Assembly (NCBI GenBank): GCA_027475525.1
Contig: JAMWFC010000082.1
Coordinates: forward strand, 2,604,001-2,668,000
Source of the DNA: Macrolepiota albuminosa
Lineage: Eukaryota; Basidiomycota; Agaricomycetes; Agaricales; Agaricaceae
Direction of reading: 5' to 3'
Length of the DNA stretch: 64,000 bases
Position 1 is the stretch's first letter, and each line of letters begins with the position of its first letter. The notes under the pieces are model-generated. The model was not told where the DNA came from and did no database searches. It saw only the letters and a program-made list of their open reading frames with translations. Positions 38,429 through 48,588 of this stretch are shown in pieces. A program made the position numbers and the translations under genes.

Positions 38429-40145
38429 TTAGGCGAAATACATGAGATTATTTTTCTTCTTTGCTTGCACTGAATATAATCCGTTAGGATGGTTAAGCAG
38501 TCAAGTCATGAGTAAGATACTCACCCTCCGCAATACCGCTGAGGAAGTGTTCGTGACCCAACTTGGTCGCACCTTCTCTGAGCGCAATCATACCAGCCTC
38601 CACACAAACGGCCTTCAATTGGGCAGCATTAAACTCATCCGTACTCCGCGCAAGCTCCTCGTAGTTGACATCAGGTGATATAGTCATCTTGCGTGAATGA
38701 ATCTCAAGAATTCTGGCACGAGCACTCTCGTTCGGTAGAGGGAACTCGATCTTCCTGTCAAGACGGCCAGAACGGAGAAGAGCAGGGTCCAAGATATCAA
38801 TCCGGTTAGTAGCGGCGATAACCTTGAGAGCGAAGATCAGCTGTTTGTACATCTAAAGCCTGAAAAATAGCTGCCTTGATTCTCTCATCACTGCTGAAGC
38901 CATCTAACTGGTTAAGAAGTTCAAGCATTGTTCGCTGGACCTCTCGGTCGCCACTCTTTTCAGAGTCAAATCGTTTCGTTCCAATCGCGTCCAGCTCATC
39001 AATAAAAATGATTGCGGGTGCCTTCTCCTTTGCCAGGGCGAATGCATCGCGAACAAGTTTAGCCCCATCTCCAATGAACATTTGAACAAGGGATGGGCCA
39101 GCAAGTTTGAGATAACATGCTTTTGTTGATGCGGCGCAAGCACGAGCGAGCAGAGTTTTACCAGTACCTAGAAACGGTGATTGCTAGAGTCTTTCTCCTA
39201 TAGTACAGCAGGAAGCAAAACACACCAGGAGGACCATACATAAGACATCCCTTTGGTGGACGGATACCCAAGGTTTTGAACTTGTCAGCCTGCTCCATAG
39301 GAAGGACGATAGCCTCGACTAGCTCTTCAATCTGTTTCTCCAGCCCACCGATATCGGTATATGTTTCTGTCGGACGCTCATCAACTTCCATTGCCTTGAC
39401 ACGCGAGTCAAATTCAGCCGGTAGAGTATCGAGTACCAGATATGAATCTTTATTGACACCAACAAGATCGCCTGGCTGAAGTTTCTCTGGTGGGACAAGG
39501 CCAATCAAAGGTAGGAAGACGGTTTGACGAGTGGAGGTCTTGATAACGGCGCATTTTCCCTTGCGCATAGAGTCTAGGTCTTGATTCGCGCCGTCCTCTT
39601 CCACCTCGGGATCCACATCGAGGATCTAAGTTGTCCGTTGCGCATAGAGTCTAGGTCTTGATTCGCGCCGTCCTCTTCCACCTCGGGATCCACATCGAGG
39701 ATCTAAGTTGTCCGTCAGCAAAGGAGAGAATGTGGCATTATCTCATCCTCACCTCTACAATGTTTCCGACTAAGTAGGGTAGAACTTTGTTCTGTTTGAT
39801 CTTCTCTCCATTGTCTCGAATCTTTTCCTTCATAGTACTCTGTTCATGTTGCAGTCGTGTGGTTTCTGACCTCATGACCTAAGACCACTGTCATTTGCTG
39901 TCAGGCCTACGGCAGAGTCCACGGACCTTAATATCGTTGTCTAAAAGCCGTATTCTGGTCAAGATTTCATCTGTTGTGAGCGACAGTATCTCTTCAGGAA
40001 TGTCTGCCCATGTTTCCTCTTCGGGAACATCGGGAGCGGTGTCCATTGCTGCATCGGGGGCTGGTGCAGGCTGGGATGAGGACGGTGCCTCCGGCTGCTT
40101 CTCTGGACTTGTTGGCTGGTTATTTGGAGGAGGAGCGGAAGACAT
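38429..40145 (-). CDS. RPT5: 26S proteasome regulatory ATPase subunit RPT5
   Basis: RPT5 is one of six AAA ATPases in the proteasome base ring. The start at 40145 ([17 protein letters not shown]) leads to a Pro-rich tail, then [20 protein letters not shown] and the coiled coil ([16 protein letters not shown]). The OB fold contains [20 protein letters not shown] and [20 protein letters not shown]. The AAA domain contains [20 protein letters not shown], Walker A GPPGTGKT, Walker [13 protein letters not shown], and the arginine-finger region [14 protein letters not shown]. The protein ends KKNNLMYFA, so the penultimate residue is Phe where yeast and human RPT5 have Tyr in the HbYX tail. A 77-bp tandem copy repeats one intron acceptor. 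The gene is divergent from EAF6. Confidence 0.96.
39561..39714. repeat. 77-bp perfect tandem duplication, site 15 (RPT5)
   Basis: Copies at 39561-39637 and 39638-39714. The unit holds an intron 3' end, its acceptor and the first codons of the next exon ([19 protein letters not shown]). Use of the acceptor in the 39561 copy would skip the duplicate. Confidence 0.95.
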
Positions 40146-40242
40146 GTGAAGAGGAGGATGGATGATGAACGCGTTTCGAGGGACGCGTGTCCTCACTTCG
40201 GTCCAAGCACGGCCAAACACTGCTGCCCTTTCACCGAATCTC
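40146..40242. promoter_or_regulatory. 97-bp divergent promoter RPT5 / EAF6
   Basis: Start codons on opposite strands are 97 bp apart, so both 5' UTRs and core promoters must overlap here. Confidence 0.5.
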
Positions 40243-40916
40243 ATGGCCGAAGCTGGCCCCGGGCCATCTGCTGAAGAGAGGGCCCGTTACGAGTCGCTCA
40301 AGAATGAGCTCAAAAAGGCCCTGCCCAAGAAGCGCCAGGCTGATAAGCAGCTCGTACGTTTCAATCAGCCCTCAATGCGTCTCGGCGTCTCATCCCAGTC
40401 CAGGCCACTGTCGAAGTGCAGATATATAACCTCGAAGCTACATATCTGACAGAAACTGCGGCACACAGTGGAGGAAACATCATACAGGGCTTTGATGGGT
40501 ACCTGAAGAACCAGGCGACTAACAGGAGAAAGTATGAGATAAATGATCAGGACCGGCTCTTCTCCAAGAGCAGTATGACATACCAAAAGGTTTGTGACTT
40601 GTTCTACGTGCAACTTCTGTATCCTTACCATTTGCAGTCCCTCGACCTCCTAGGAGAAGGCGATGAATCTACAGCGACAAATGACGATTATCACAAGCAA
40701 CCTACACCGGGCGTAACTACTGTCGTCGTACCTCCTGCTACAAGAACACAAGAACTTTCAGTCGCACAACAGAAGAGGATTCGGGATAGAGAATACCAGC
40801 GGAGGAAGCGGTCAAGTGCGAGCCTCAGGGATAATGGCGACAGTGATGATGATATAGTCAGTGCGGCGAGCTCGAGGCGGCCGACGAAGAGGGCACGCAT
40901 AGCGGAAGATGATTAA
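40243..40916 (+). CDS. EAF6: NuA4 histone acetyltransferase subunit EAF6
   Basis: EAF6 is a small coiled-coil subunit of NuA4 and of the NuA3-type acetyltransferases. The start at 40243 gives MAEAGPGPSAEERARYESLK, then ELKKALPKKRQADKQL, EVQIYNLEATYLTETAAHSG, GNIIQGFDGYLKNQ and DRLFSKSSMTYQK, the conserved EAF6 order. An ATG at 40162 is in frame but would start 17 bp from RPT5's start codon. The C-terminus is an Arg/Lys/Ser-rich tail (RIRDREYQRRKRSSASLRD, RRPTKRARIAEDD) consistent with nuclear localisation. Two introns lie at about 40354-40408 and 40591-40637. Confidence 0.92.
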
Positions 40917-41024
40917 TCTGTGTCTCTGTAAGTACTACGGTCCTTTTTACGCGCCACGCTTGTTAAACCATATCAGGTCGAACCTTGTATTGTAAACTCA
41001 ACTGTACTAATACACCAATCCTTG

Positions 41025-41883
41025 CTAGATATCCAAAGTTTCTACAAACGCCTTGATACCCGCCTCATCCATTCCACCACCATCAGGATCTACAGCTTCA
41101 ATACACCTTGAGATGGCAATAATTTGTTTTGGTTCTTTCGCGTTAATCCACACCCGACCATTCATCCCCACTGCAGCCTCGAGAGGGAATCTTGCTCCCA
41201 ATAGAGGAAGAAGAAAATGTTTAGGATCCAGAAGGCTATGAAGAGACGTACGGTTATAACGCGGTCGTGAGCTCTCGTGTGACACTTACTCGCGGCACAT
41301 TTTGAGGCTACACCTCACTAGGAAACCACCTTTCACCTCCCCAAACCCCTCCGCTTTTCTCGTCTGAGCATCGAAACATTCCAGCTCCGGCTCCATGTCT
41401 TTATGTGCAAGTGAAACGCGCGCATATATGACGCATCCAATCTGACGTCCAAACATTCAACCTCCAAAATTCATTTGTATAGAGTCTACACAAACCTTTA
41501 GATTTGGCTTGTTTCGTTTCGTTGCGCCCTCGAATGCGAGTCCGTCGAGCGATGCAGAGTGAGCAGCCCCAATGTCAACACGGAAGCCTTCACCCACTTT
41601 TTGTACGACCACACCAATTACAGATTCCTGAGGCGCAGGGACGTACTGTTGAAACTAATGATAAGCCGCAGATAGGGTAAATAATTTATATACAGACACG
41701 TCTTGAATTGCTCTCTACCCACCATTTACTACCATTAGACGAATGGTTAAGAGTTCCCGTTCGTGTTGTGATTATGCTCAGGCCAGCAGCGCCTGCATCA
41801 GATTTCTGAATAAGACCTGGACCAAGTTTTAGGTTGGCATGTTGCGCCGGCACAACCGTGCCAGGAAGTACGATGGCCGACAT
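41025..41883 (-). CDS. RRP40: Exosome complex RNA-binding cap subunit RRP40
   Basis: RRP40 is an S1/KH cap protein of the RNA exosome. The start at 41883 gives MSAIVLPGTVVPAQHANLKL, then GPGLIQKSDAGAAGLSIITT. The next exon (YVPAPQESVIGVVVQKVGEG, then FRVDIGAAHSASLDGLAFEG) is the S1 domain. After another intron, LKIGCVIYARVSLAHKDMEP and ELECFDAQTRKAEGFGEVKG follow. The final exons contain LDPKHFLLPLLGARFPLEAA, VGMNGRVWINAKEPKQIIAI, the KH region, and end GIKAFVETLDI. The GxNGxxWI signature typical of RRP40 is present (GMNGRVWI). Confidence 0.92.
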
Positions 41884-41955
41884 CGTGGTTAGTGAACAAA
41901 GGTTTGTTGATTACAAAGGTCTACTCAACTCTACCATCCATCACCCAGCCTTCCA
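41884..41955. promoter_or_regulatory. 72-bp divergent promoter RRP40 / VPS37
   Basis: Only 72 bp separate the two start codons, the tightest divergent pair in the window. Confidence 0.5.
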
Positions 41956-42656
41956 ATGGCTACACCTCTCCTCACCGAATTTCCTGAACTAGCGCACTTA
42001 TCGTGCGTAAGCCACTTTCTTAACGATGTAACTCACTATTGATGCACTCGTTGGTAGACGAGAAGATCTAGAAGATCTCCTAAATGATCCTCAATATTTC
42101 CAAGCCACATTTCATTCTCTAGGTCGTGTAAAGAGTCTTTATCAGGGTCATGCAGAGCTTGGAATGGCCAACGAATCCATCGCCAGTACGTATCGCGTTC
42201 ACCTCATGTTGTACAATCTGATACTGGGACAGACAATAATCTCAGACTCCAGGAAAGCCTCTACCAGCTACGATCAGAAACACAGGAAGCATTTAACGAA
42301 GCCAAGGGTTTAGAAGCAAGATGGAAAGAAATCGAAAAGGAGCAGAGGGAGGTCTATCAAGTTGGTACCTTTATACCCCTCTATGTATTCAGAGCTCACA
42401 CATGTACTAGCGCTTCTCCCCACAATTTCTTCTCATGCGGCTCAAACATAGTACCATTGCTCAGGATGACGCATCTGAAGCACTTGCCTCCGCTTTTATC
42501 AATGAGCAAGTACCATCGGGCACATCTACCCCGAACGGAGGAGCAGGAGTTGATGAATTCATCAAAGAGTTCAAAGAATTGAGAAAGGTATATCACAAAC
42601 GAGCAATGTGGAGTGAACGATGGAGTGATGGCAAAATTGCTTGGAGAGCTGATTAA
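41956..42656 (+). CDS. VPS37: ESCRT-I subunit VPS37 (Mod(r) domain)
   Basis: VPS37 is part of ESCRT-I, which sorts ubiquitinated cargo into multivesicular endosomes. The start at 41956 gives MATPLLTEFPELAHLS. Exon 2 reads REDLEDLLNDPQYFQATFHS, LGRVKSLYQGHAELGMANES. Further exons give NNLRLQESLYQLRSETQEAF, EAKGLEARWKEIEKEQREVY and RFSPQFLLMRLKHSTIAQDD, the Mod(r) helical hairpin. The C-terminal helix FIKEFKELRKVYHKRAMWSE closes the domain, and the protein ends SDGKIAWRAD. The length is about 200 residues, normal for fungal VPS37. Confidence 0.88.
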
Positions 42657-43585
42657 GGTTAATCTTGCCTCCCCATCATGGGCCATTGTGTAAGACAGGA
42701 CGTGAGTGTTCATTTTGCATATCTGTTCAAATAGGTTGGATTTCACATTCTTGATTTAAGTCTCAATCGCCAGGGTCTTTATGAAAGAAAGATCAAGGCG
42801 GGGTTCGTTATTATTGAATTGGCACCACGCACCCATGCAGTCATGCAACTCTATGAAGGCGTTACTCGGCGATCTTCTGTAATCACAGCCTCACTCACAG
42901 TGGTTCGAATTTCGACAACTTCGTGAACATTTGCAAGCTGCGGACGCTCAGATAATTCTTGTCTCTGCATAGTTTTGGTTGCCAAGCTTACGGACTTGTA
43001 TACTTTATATCTTTGACCATTCGTCCCGTCTTTGTGTTATAAAATCGAAATTGTACAGACTAGTTACCATATTTGCTCGTGCGTCCCGAATTTTCCTTCG
43101 TCCTACCTGAAGCTTTTTCCATCTCCGTACTGAAAGTTTGGATCTAGTTGTGATTGATTGAACTATTTATTAGTGCCCATGAGAACAACCTGGTCGTAAA
43201 TCAATTCTGTTTAGACCAAGTTGTTCATCGAATGTGTTTAGTTCCAGTATAACTCCTCTGCCTGTACTAGTACAACAGAAAAATGAATGGTGTAAACCAT
43301 GACGCACAACGCAGGCATAAAAAAAGTCTCATTTTCCATGGCATAACGCAAGTTAACGGTCAGTGGTTATTACTTTTTCGAAAATTTTGAGAGCCTCAAA
43401 AAGCTCTATGTAGCATAAATTACTCTATCTACTTTCAATGAGGTACCCAGAGCTGCCCATAATGTGGTAACTCCACCTTCAATGGGAGCGACGAAGAAAG
43501 CTTTTCAACTTTCAATGAGGTACCCAGAGCTGCCCATAATGTGGTAACTCCACCTTCAATGGGAGCGACGAAGAAAGCTTTTCAA
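42657..43585. other. Intergenic region VPS37 - mobile-element zone
   Basis: No gene is recognised. The last 155 bases are the site-16 duplication, which ends within two bases of the TA-flanked element that follows. Confidence 0.45.
43431..43584. repeat. 77-bp perfect tandem duplication, site 16
   Basis: Copies at 43431-43507 and 43508-43584, immediately left of the inverted-repeat element that starts at 43586. Confidence 0.95.
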
Positions 43586-44278
43586 TACAGTTGCCTCTGT
43601 CATAATTCATACCCTTTTGGGGACCTCTAAAAGTATGGGTTATTACAGAGTATGAACTGTCCGCAGAGGACCCTTACATTCGGAATCCAGCTCGGCATGG
43701 ATAAGAACTTGACAGCGAAATTATTCATTAAGTACTATATAAGCTAGGTAGAGATATCAATTCTTTGTAAAGTATTGTGTAATATACGAAGGTTGGAGAG
43801 AGTGAGCTTGTTGAAGCTGTAATTGGTGCCTGAAACTTCCAAGGAGGTTCTCAAGCTATCGCGCACTGGGATCAGCGTCGTTGGCCACATATTGCTGAAG
43901 GAGTAGCGAGGCTGTAAGGGCCTCCTGTCGTGTTGGTTTTGGTACAGTTTCCCCTTTGACGTTGTCTCCTTGGTTAATCTCGATCATCTCCGCAGCCTCT
44001 TGCAAAAAATCCCTCTCTGAAGCGAGTAATCTACACCCACAAAGCAGAAATGCGAAAATTTGTGATAAATCCAACCAGTTATAAGCTCTGATCTGCATTA
44101 AATAGATAGAAATGATGAATTCTTCAGTCGGTTCCGGGCAAAATCCCACCCAAAAAGGTATGGATTATGGAATATTACAGGTATATACATACTTCCCTGC
44201 AAAATAGCTCGGTAGATGCCAAAAGGTATGGATTATCACAGAGTATGGGTTATCACAGTTATGACAGAGGTGACTGTA
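43586..44278. mobile_element. TA-flanked inverted-repeat element (Tc1/mariner-pogo-like remnant)
   Basis: The left end TACAGTTGCCTCTGTCATAA (43586) and the right end, reverse complemented, TACAGTCACCTCTGTCATAA agree at 18 of 20 bases. Both begin with TA then CAGT, as expected for Tc1/mariner-type elements that duplicate a TA target. The subterminal motif GTATGG(A/G)TTATYACAGAGTATG occurs near both ends. At 693 bp it is too short for a full transposase, so it would be non-autonomous. Confidence 0.65.
43856..44149 (-). pseudogene. Possible transposase tail fragment inside the TA-flanked element
   Basis: An open frame of about 97 residues contains LLASERDFLQEAAEMIE and KPTRQEALTASLLLQQYVAN. It ends DADPSAR. 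The final helix resembles the C-terminal tail after the DDE domain in fungal pogo/Fot-type transposases, where an EAL..L..LQ.Y helix is usual. No catalytic residues are present. The resemblance is by eye only, and the frame could be chance. Confidence 0.3.
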
Positions 44279-44359
44279 GATGATCTCGAGAACAGCACAC
44301 CAGATTTTTTGCTTGACGTGGAAGAGGTATTCATATTAACTCTTTCTCTTCTTTCATAA

Positions 44360-44456
44360 TCCCTCTTAGCTCAGTGGTAGAGCGCGTCACTAGTATAAGA
44401 GAAAAGTTATATAGGCAATCATGACGAGGTCAGTCGTTCAAGTCGGCTAGAGGGAA
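44360..44456 (+). tRNA. tRNA-Thr (anticodon AGU) with 25-nt intron
   Basis: The acceptor stem TCCCTCT pairs with AGAGGGA (44449-44455). The D arm is GCTC-AGTGGTA-GAGC. The anticodon stem CGTCA pairs with TGACG, and the loop is CT-AGT-AA with the anticodon at 44392-44394. A 25-nt intron, 44396-44420, sits between positions 37 and 38, the usual eukaryotic place. The T arm is AGTCG-TTCAAGT-CGGCT with one wobble pair. The mature length is about 72 nt. A and B boxes (TAGCTCAGTGG and GTTCAAGTC) are present. Confidence 0.9.
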
Positions 44457-45185
44457 TGAATGAATGAATGAATTCTATTTTTGCCGCCGGCAAGCCGCTA
44501 TGCAGGGCTAAGAGGCGGGGGTAGTGCATATTCGTGATGTAGAACTATCTCGCATGATTTTTGGCGGCGTGTCTGATGGACTGGGTTGCGTCGCGATATC
44601 CTCCTGGTGGAACGTGTGAGGGTTTGGTTGGGGATGCCTGGTCTGTGGTGGGGTCTGGTGACCCAGTTGTTTTCTCCTGTTCTACCGGTGTGTGTGTGCG
44701 TACACGAGTCGTCTTGACTCGCGGTGTGCCTTCCCAGTTCGGCCTTGTCGATGCTGTGATCTGTCCTTCCCTTTTCTTGCTCGTCTACCTTCGTCGCCTC
44801 CCCCTCTCCCCTTCCTTACCACTGCTCCTCTTCGGCCAGTCCGTACGCCTCCTCCCCGTTCCCTTCCATCCTTCTCCACCAGCTTTCCTCTTCTCCGTTT
44901 TCTTCGTTGTCGATTGTCGGCGTCATTGTTTGCACTTTCTTCTTCCCTGTCCCTGAGAATGCTCTATCTTTTCTAGGAATTTGATTGTGGCCTCGAGCCC
45001 TTCCTTAGTACCCAGTAGTTTCCCTAGTTCCATTCGCTCGTCTGTCAGCTAGAGGGAATTATTTCTTTCTCGTCGTGAATCACGCCCCCGAATTGCAAAA
45101 CCTGCATACAGTATCATCATTCGGCGTAATACCTACAAGTCTACCCCTGCCTCTTAGCTCTTTACAGTGGCTTATTCATTCATTC
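44454..45185. mobile_element. Inverted-repeat structure abutting the tRNA-Thr 3' end
   Basis: Directly after the tRNA comes a (GAAT)5 run (44454-44473), then at 44492-44524 a 33-bp arm, AAGCCGCTATGCAGGGC...GGGGGTAG. Its imperfect reverse complement (about 26 of 33) lies at 45141-45173 and is followed by (ATTC)3 (45174-45185). The tRNA 3' end GCTAGAGGGAAT (44446-44457) is repeated exactly at 45050-45061. The interior has a T/C-rich tract (44760-44950) and no recognisable protein. Confidence 0.55.
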
Positions 45186-45793
45186 AAGTGTGAAGTATTT
45201 AAGTGCGGTTTCTTAACTATACTCCGTCACAATGGTTAAAAACTGACGCATAAACTCTCCATTAAGGTTTGCACCCATACACTTTCCTACAGTCTGCAGT
45301 ATATGCTAACGAGGATCTAAAATACCAGAAAGGTTGTTTCATAGAGAAGAATATCTTGTGAATTTGAGGTGAGAGACAGGTAAGATTATACTCATATTTT
45401 TAGCTTCCTCATTTGCATACACTCAATCAACCTCCAAAAAAACATGCAGCATTCCTTGAAAGAGCTTTTGGTGGAAGAGCTTCTATTGGAATCATCCAGT
45501 ACCAAAGTCGAAGATTGTAGGTCTTCCATTTTACAATTTTCGTGGGAGTGAGCTGGAATCCAAGTTGCTGGTGTCCGATGCCTGTTAGCTTCCCGCTATG
45601 TCATTGAAAGACCCTTCTTACCTACTTGACATACTGCATTTTTATACACTTTTGCGAAATTCGGCACTCGATATTCGACATTGCTCCTTCTAAGCTTCTT
45701 AATGGCTAATCGGAGTTCTCCAAAACTTTTGTCTGGGACCCTGCTGTCTGGTCGTGTCCTTGACCTAAGCAAAAAAATGCAGCATTACATTTT
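45186..45793. other. Intergenic region downstream of NCA2
   Basis: A stretch near 45440-45520 (CATGCAGCATTCCTTGAAAG onward) gives a short open frame but no recognisable protein. I annotate no gene. Confidence 0.35.
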
Positions 45794-47993
45794 TCATCTA
45801 CTTGGAATTCCCTCAACAGCGATGCAACCCCATCCAAGAGTCTCACCCCAACATCTCCACATCCTCTCGATGACCCTCATTTTATCGACCCTTCCTAGAT
45901 CCGGATTTTCCAAATCCTCTACATCCTCCAAGAATCCCTCACGCAGACGGGACCTTTTGGGGAGGTGTTTTTCTGCGAATGTCCGCAGACGTGCAACTGA
46001 AAGTAGTAAAAGGCCAGATGTAAGAGGCGAAATAGTACTTGAGTCCGTTGCATCAGTTTCATGATGTTTGGATTTGGGCTGCGCGATGAGAAGGCGTTCG
46101 GTGCGCCTTGGTCAAGTTCGCGTATCAATACTAGAGTTTTGAGTCAGACAGACAAGTTAAGGCGACATACCGCATGGCAGACCAAACACTGCACATATTT
46201 CGCTTCCCACCAAATTTACCGATACCCCTCCCACCGGACCATAAAGCAAAGAGTGTTCCGCCAAGAAGGTAGACAATGCCAAACGCAGGGGCCACACCAA
46301 CAAATGCGAATGTCAATTCTTGCGATTTGAGCAGTTTGTCGATTCCAGAAAGTGTTTGGTCAATATCGACCTGCAGAAGAAGATCAAAAAATGTTGAATA
46401 AATCTACTGAAAAGAATCAACCTTAGCTTTTTGAATCTGAATGAACACAGATCGCAGTAGAGTTCCCGTCACAGCCGATTTCAAAGGACTTCTGATATCC
46501 TCTTCGTATATCTCGAGCACTGGTGTCAGATCACCAAGCCTAACCTTCTTCGAAAGAAACGCCAGTTGTTCAGCATCATATTTGAGTTGATCCTTGGCTA
46601 GAGACAGAGTCATCCTCTCCAGAGACTGCACAACTATTAGCGGATGGCAAACGAAGTAAAAACAGAGATTTTTACAGCAAGGTCGGCTGCAATCCCCTCT
46701 TTCTGGACGATGACACCATCTTGACTTCCCGCACGAACAGTCTTGATAACATCTTTCAACGGGTCAATAAGCCATCCTTTGATGAAGCCCTCTGCCGTTG
46801 CTTTCGCATCGCAAGCAAGTTCGGCTAAGCTCGTTCTAGAGGCATATGCTGAGCGTAGTATGTATATGCACAGCGGAGGCAACAGGAGGAGTCGGGGCCA
46901 CATTAAGGTTAGGCGCGATGGACGACGAAGTTCCTTAGATGTCAAGAAGTCCTGATGAGCTGCTTTCTGTTTTGTGAAAACTGCGGTGGACAAGGCTAAA
47001 AGCTCAACCATTGGTTCTGAATAAGGTCTGTCATGTGTGTCCAATAAAGGAGTACCCTCTACAATAGTGATGAGGGCACGTGTGCAGGCAGGAATGCGAC
47101 GGGGCTCTTGGATTGCGAAAGCCAAGTCATTACGCATATGGGACAGGCAACCAAGGGATTCTGCCCTCTGATCGCGGATTCTCTCTAGCTCCTTTCGTTT
47201 GAAAGCACACTCTTGTCTCGTTAGTTCGATCGGCAGTCTCGTCAGAGAAAGTAGAGGTTCCAGGGCCTGCCAACATATGGCAAAGATGCTGCGGGGGGAG
47301 GTTGGCGTTGGCGTGAATGGCGAATATAGAATTGCGGAAGATGTGACGGAGAGAGTTTGATGACGAAGGTGGGGGAAAAGAGCTTGCTGCAGTGCATTCG
47401 ATCGACGAGGGTCTGTCGACGGGAATAGACTCCGAAGGGAGGCGGGAGTGAAAGCTGACAAGGTGAGCGGAAGATTTTGAACATGAAGAGTCTGTATCAC
47501 AATACGAGTCAAGTTAAATAAACGAGATGGGATAGCTAGCACATTGACATTTCATACTAAGAAAAAATTTCCACAAACGGTAAGACGTACTTTGGAGCAG
47601 GTATAGGGCTAGCTTCCACCGAGAGCGCTCTATGTCAGCCCACCACTCCGCCTCAGTCTCTGATTCCGTTGCCTGAGACAGGTAAGAGTCTATTCCTTCA
47701 GCGTAAAGTCCTACGAGTAACTTGGTGATTATGGCGTTCCTAAGTAGATCATTTTCGGAATCGACTCTGGTTTCCTTTGCTTGTTCAACTTCACTCAATG
47801 AACCGACGGTGCCTATGACGAGAGAGTGTGAAAGAGGTTGATTCAAGGCAGAAAGGGAGTTTTGAAGCTTTTCCTTTGTCCCTCCGTCTGGTCGAGTAGA
47901 TGACAAAATTTGATAGGGAGGAACGGCATTTTGAGGACTTCGTGAGAGTACTAGCGGTTTGATGAGATGTTGAGCAAACGCTGAGGGCATCAA
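45794..47993 (-). CDS. NCA2: NCA2-family protein (mitochondrial ATP synthase expression)
   Basis: NCA2 is a mitochondrial membrane protein needed in yeast for proper expression of the mitochondrial ATP6/ATP8 transcript. The start at 47993 gives MMPSAFAQHLIKPLVLSRSP, then helical exons (LLRNAIITKLLVGLYAEGID, WWADIERSRWKLALYLLQ). The NCA2 core includes LTRQECAFKRKELERIRDQR, LLLLPPLCIYILRSAYAS (membrane segment), FIKGWLIDPLKDVIKTVRAG, LSLAKDQLKYDAEQLAFLSK and LTPVLEIYEEDIRSPLKSAV. A second membrane segment is FVGVAPAFGIVYLLGGTLFA. After two more introns, the C-terminal exon reads RLLIAQPKSK, LLLLSVARLRTFAEKHLPKR, LREGFLEDVEDLENPDLGRV and ends CIAVEGIPSR at 45794. The start could alternatively be the second Met. 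Confidence 0.88.
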
Positions 47994-48189
47994 TGGCCGA
48001 CTTGAACAACTTTTGACAGAATGGAGCGCTAGATACAGCAGAGTCCGACGCGTGACGTCACTCTCATGTGACTGTACTTGTGAAAGGCGCCAAACTCTCG
48101 ATTTGTCGGGTCAAAATGTATAAACACTGAAGGGCGCTCTACCACCGCAGAGCCCGCTACTTGTATCTACATAAAAAATAAATAGGGAG

Positions 48190-48564
48190 TCAATAGACAC
48201 GAATTGGATGATTAATGTGACCGAAATGAGGACGAATAAAAGCGAGGGATTGTATAGTTTGCTGCATGTCGCATGCCTGAAACAAGTTTTCTGAGACAAT
48301 ACGCAATTCATGCACCCATATTAAACTGAAATCTGCTGAGACAAAGTCACCTGGTAATTCGTTTGCTTGGCGGAAATCTGTCACTACAGAACCCACTACT
48401 AAAGTAGCGGGAACAATTTTTACAAGACCGATGAAAGAATTCAAGATTGCATAAGAGTCACGTGAACTGCGGGAACTGCTATCTATCGGTGACACAGACT
48501 CTTTTTGCTGTTCTGTATCCGTATGACTCTTCAATTGGTTATTTAGGACGGTCGAAATGCCCAT
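48190..48564 (-). CDS. Hypothetical protein, doubtful
   Basis: An open frame of 124 residues begins MGISTVLNNQLKSHTDTEQQ and contains SYAILNSFIGLVKIVPATLV, which could be a membrane segment. A GT..AG pair inside it may make the true 3' part different. No family is recognised. It is listed because it starts 25 bp from an opposite-strand frame with a plausible intron, giving a possible divergent pair. Confidence 0.3.
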   Translation of the reverse strand: MGISTVLNNQLKSHTDTEQQKESVSPIDSSSRSSRDSYAILNSFIGLVKIVPATLVVGSVVTDFRQANELPGDFVSADFSLIWVHELRIVSENLFQACDMQQTIQSLAFIRPHFGHINHPIRVY

Positions 48565-48588
48565 GAGATCTTTTCAGCTGGTGAGCTT

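Noticed and set aside
44760..44960. T/C-rich open frames downstream of the tRNA as a protein gene
   Set aside because: The frames arise from low-complexity pyrimidine-rich sequence and show no conserved protein features.
45681..46064. A 127-codon plus-strand open frame
   Set aside because: It is antisense to the last NCA2 exons, whose C-terminal sequence fits the family.
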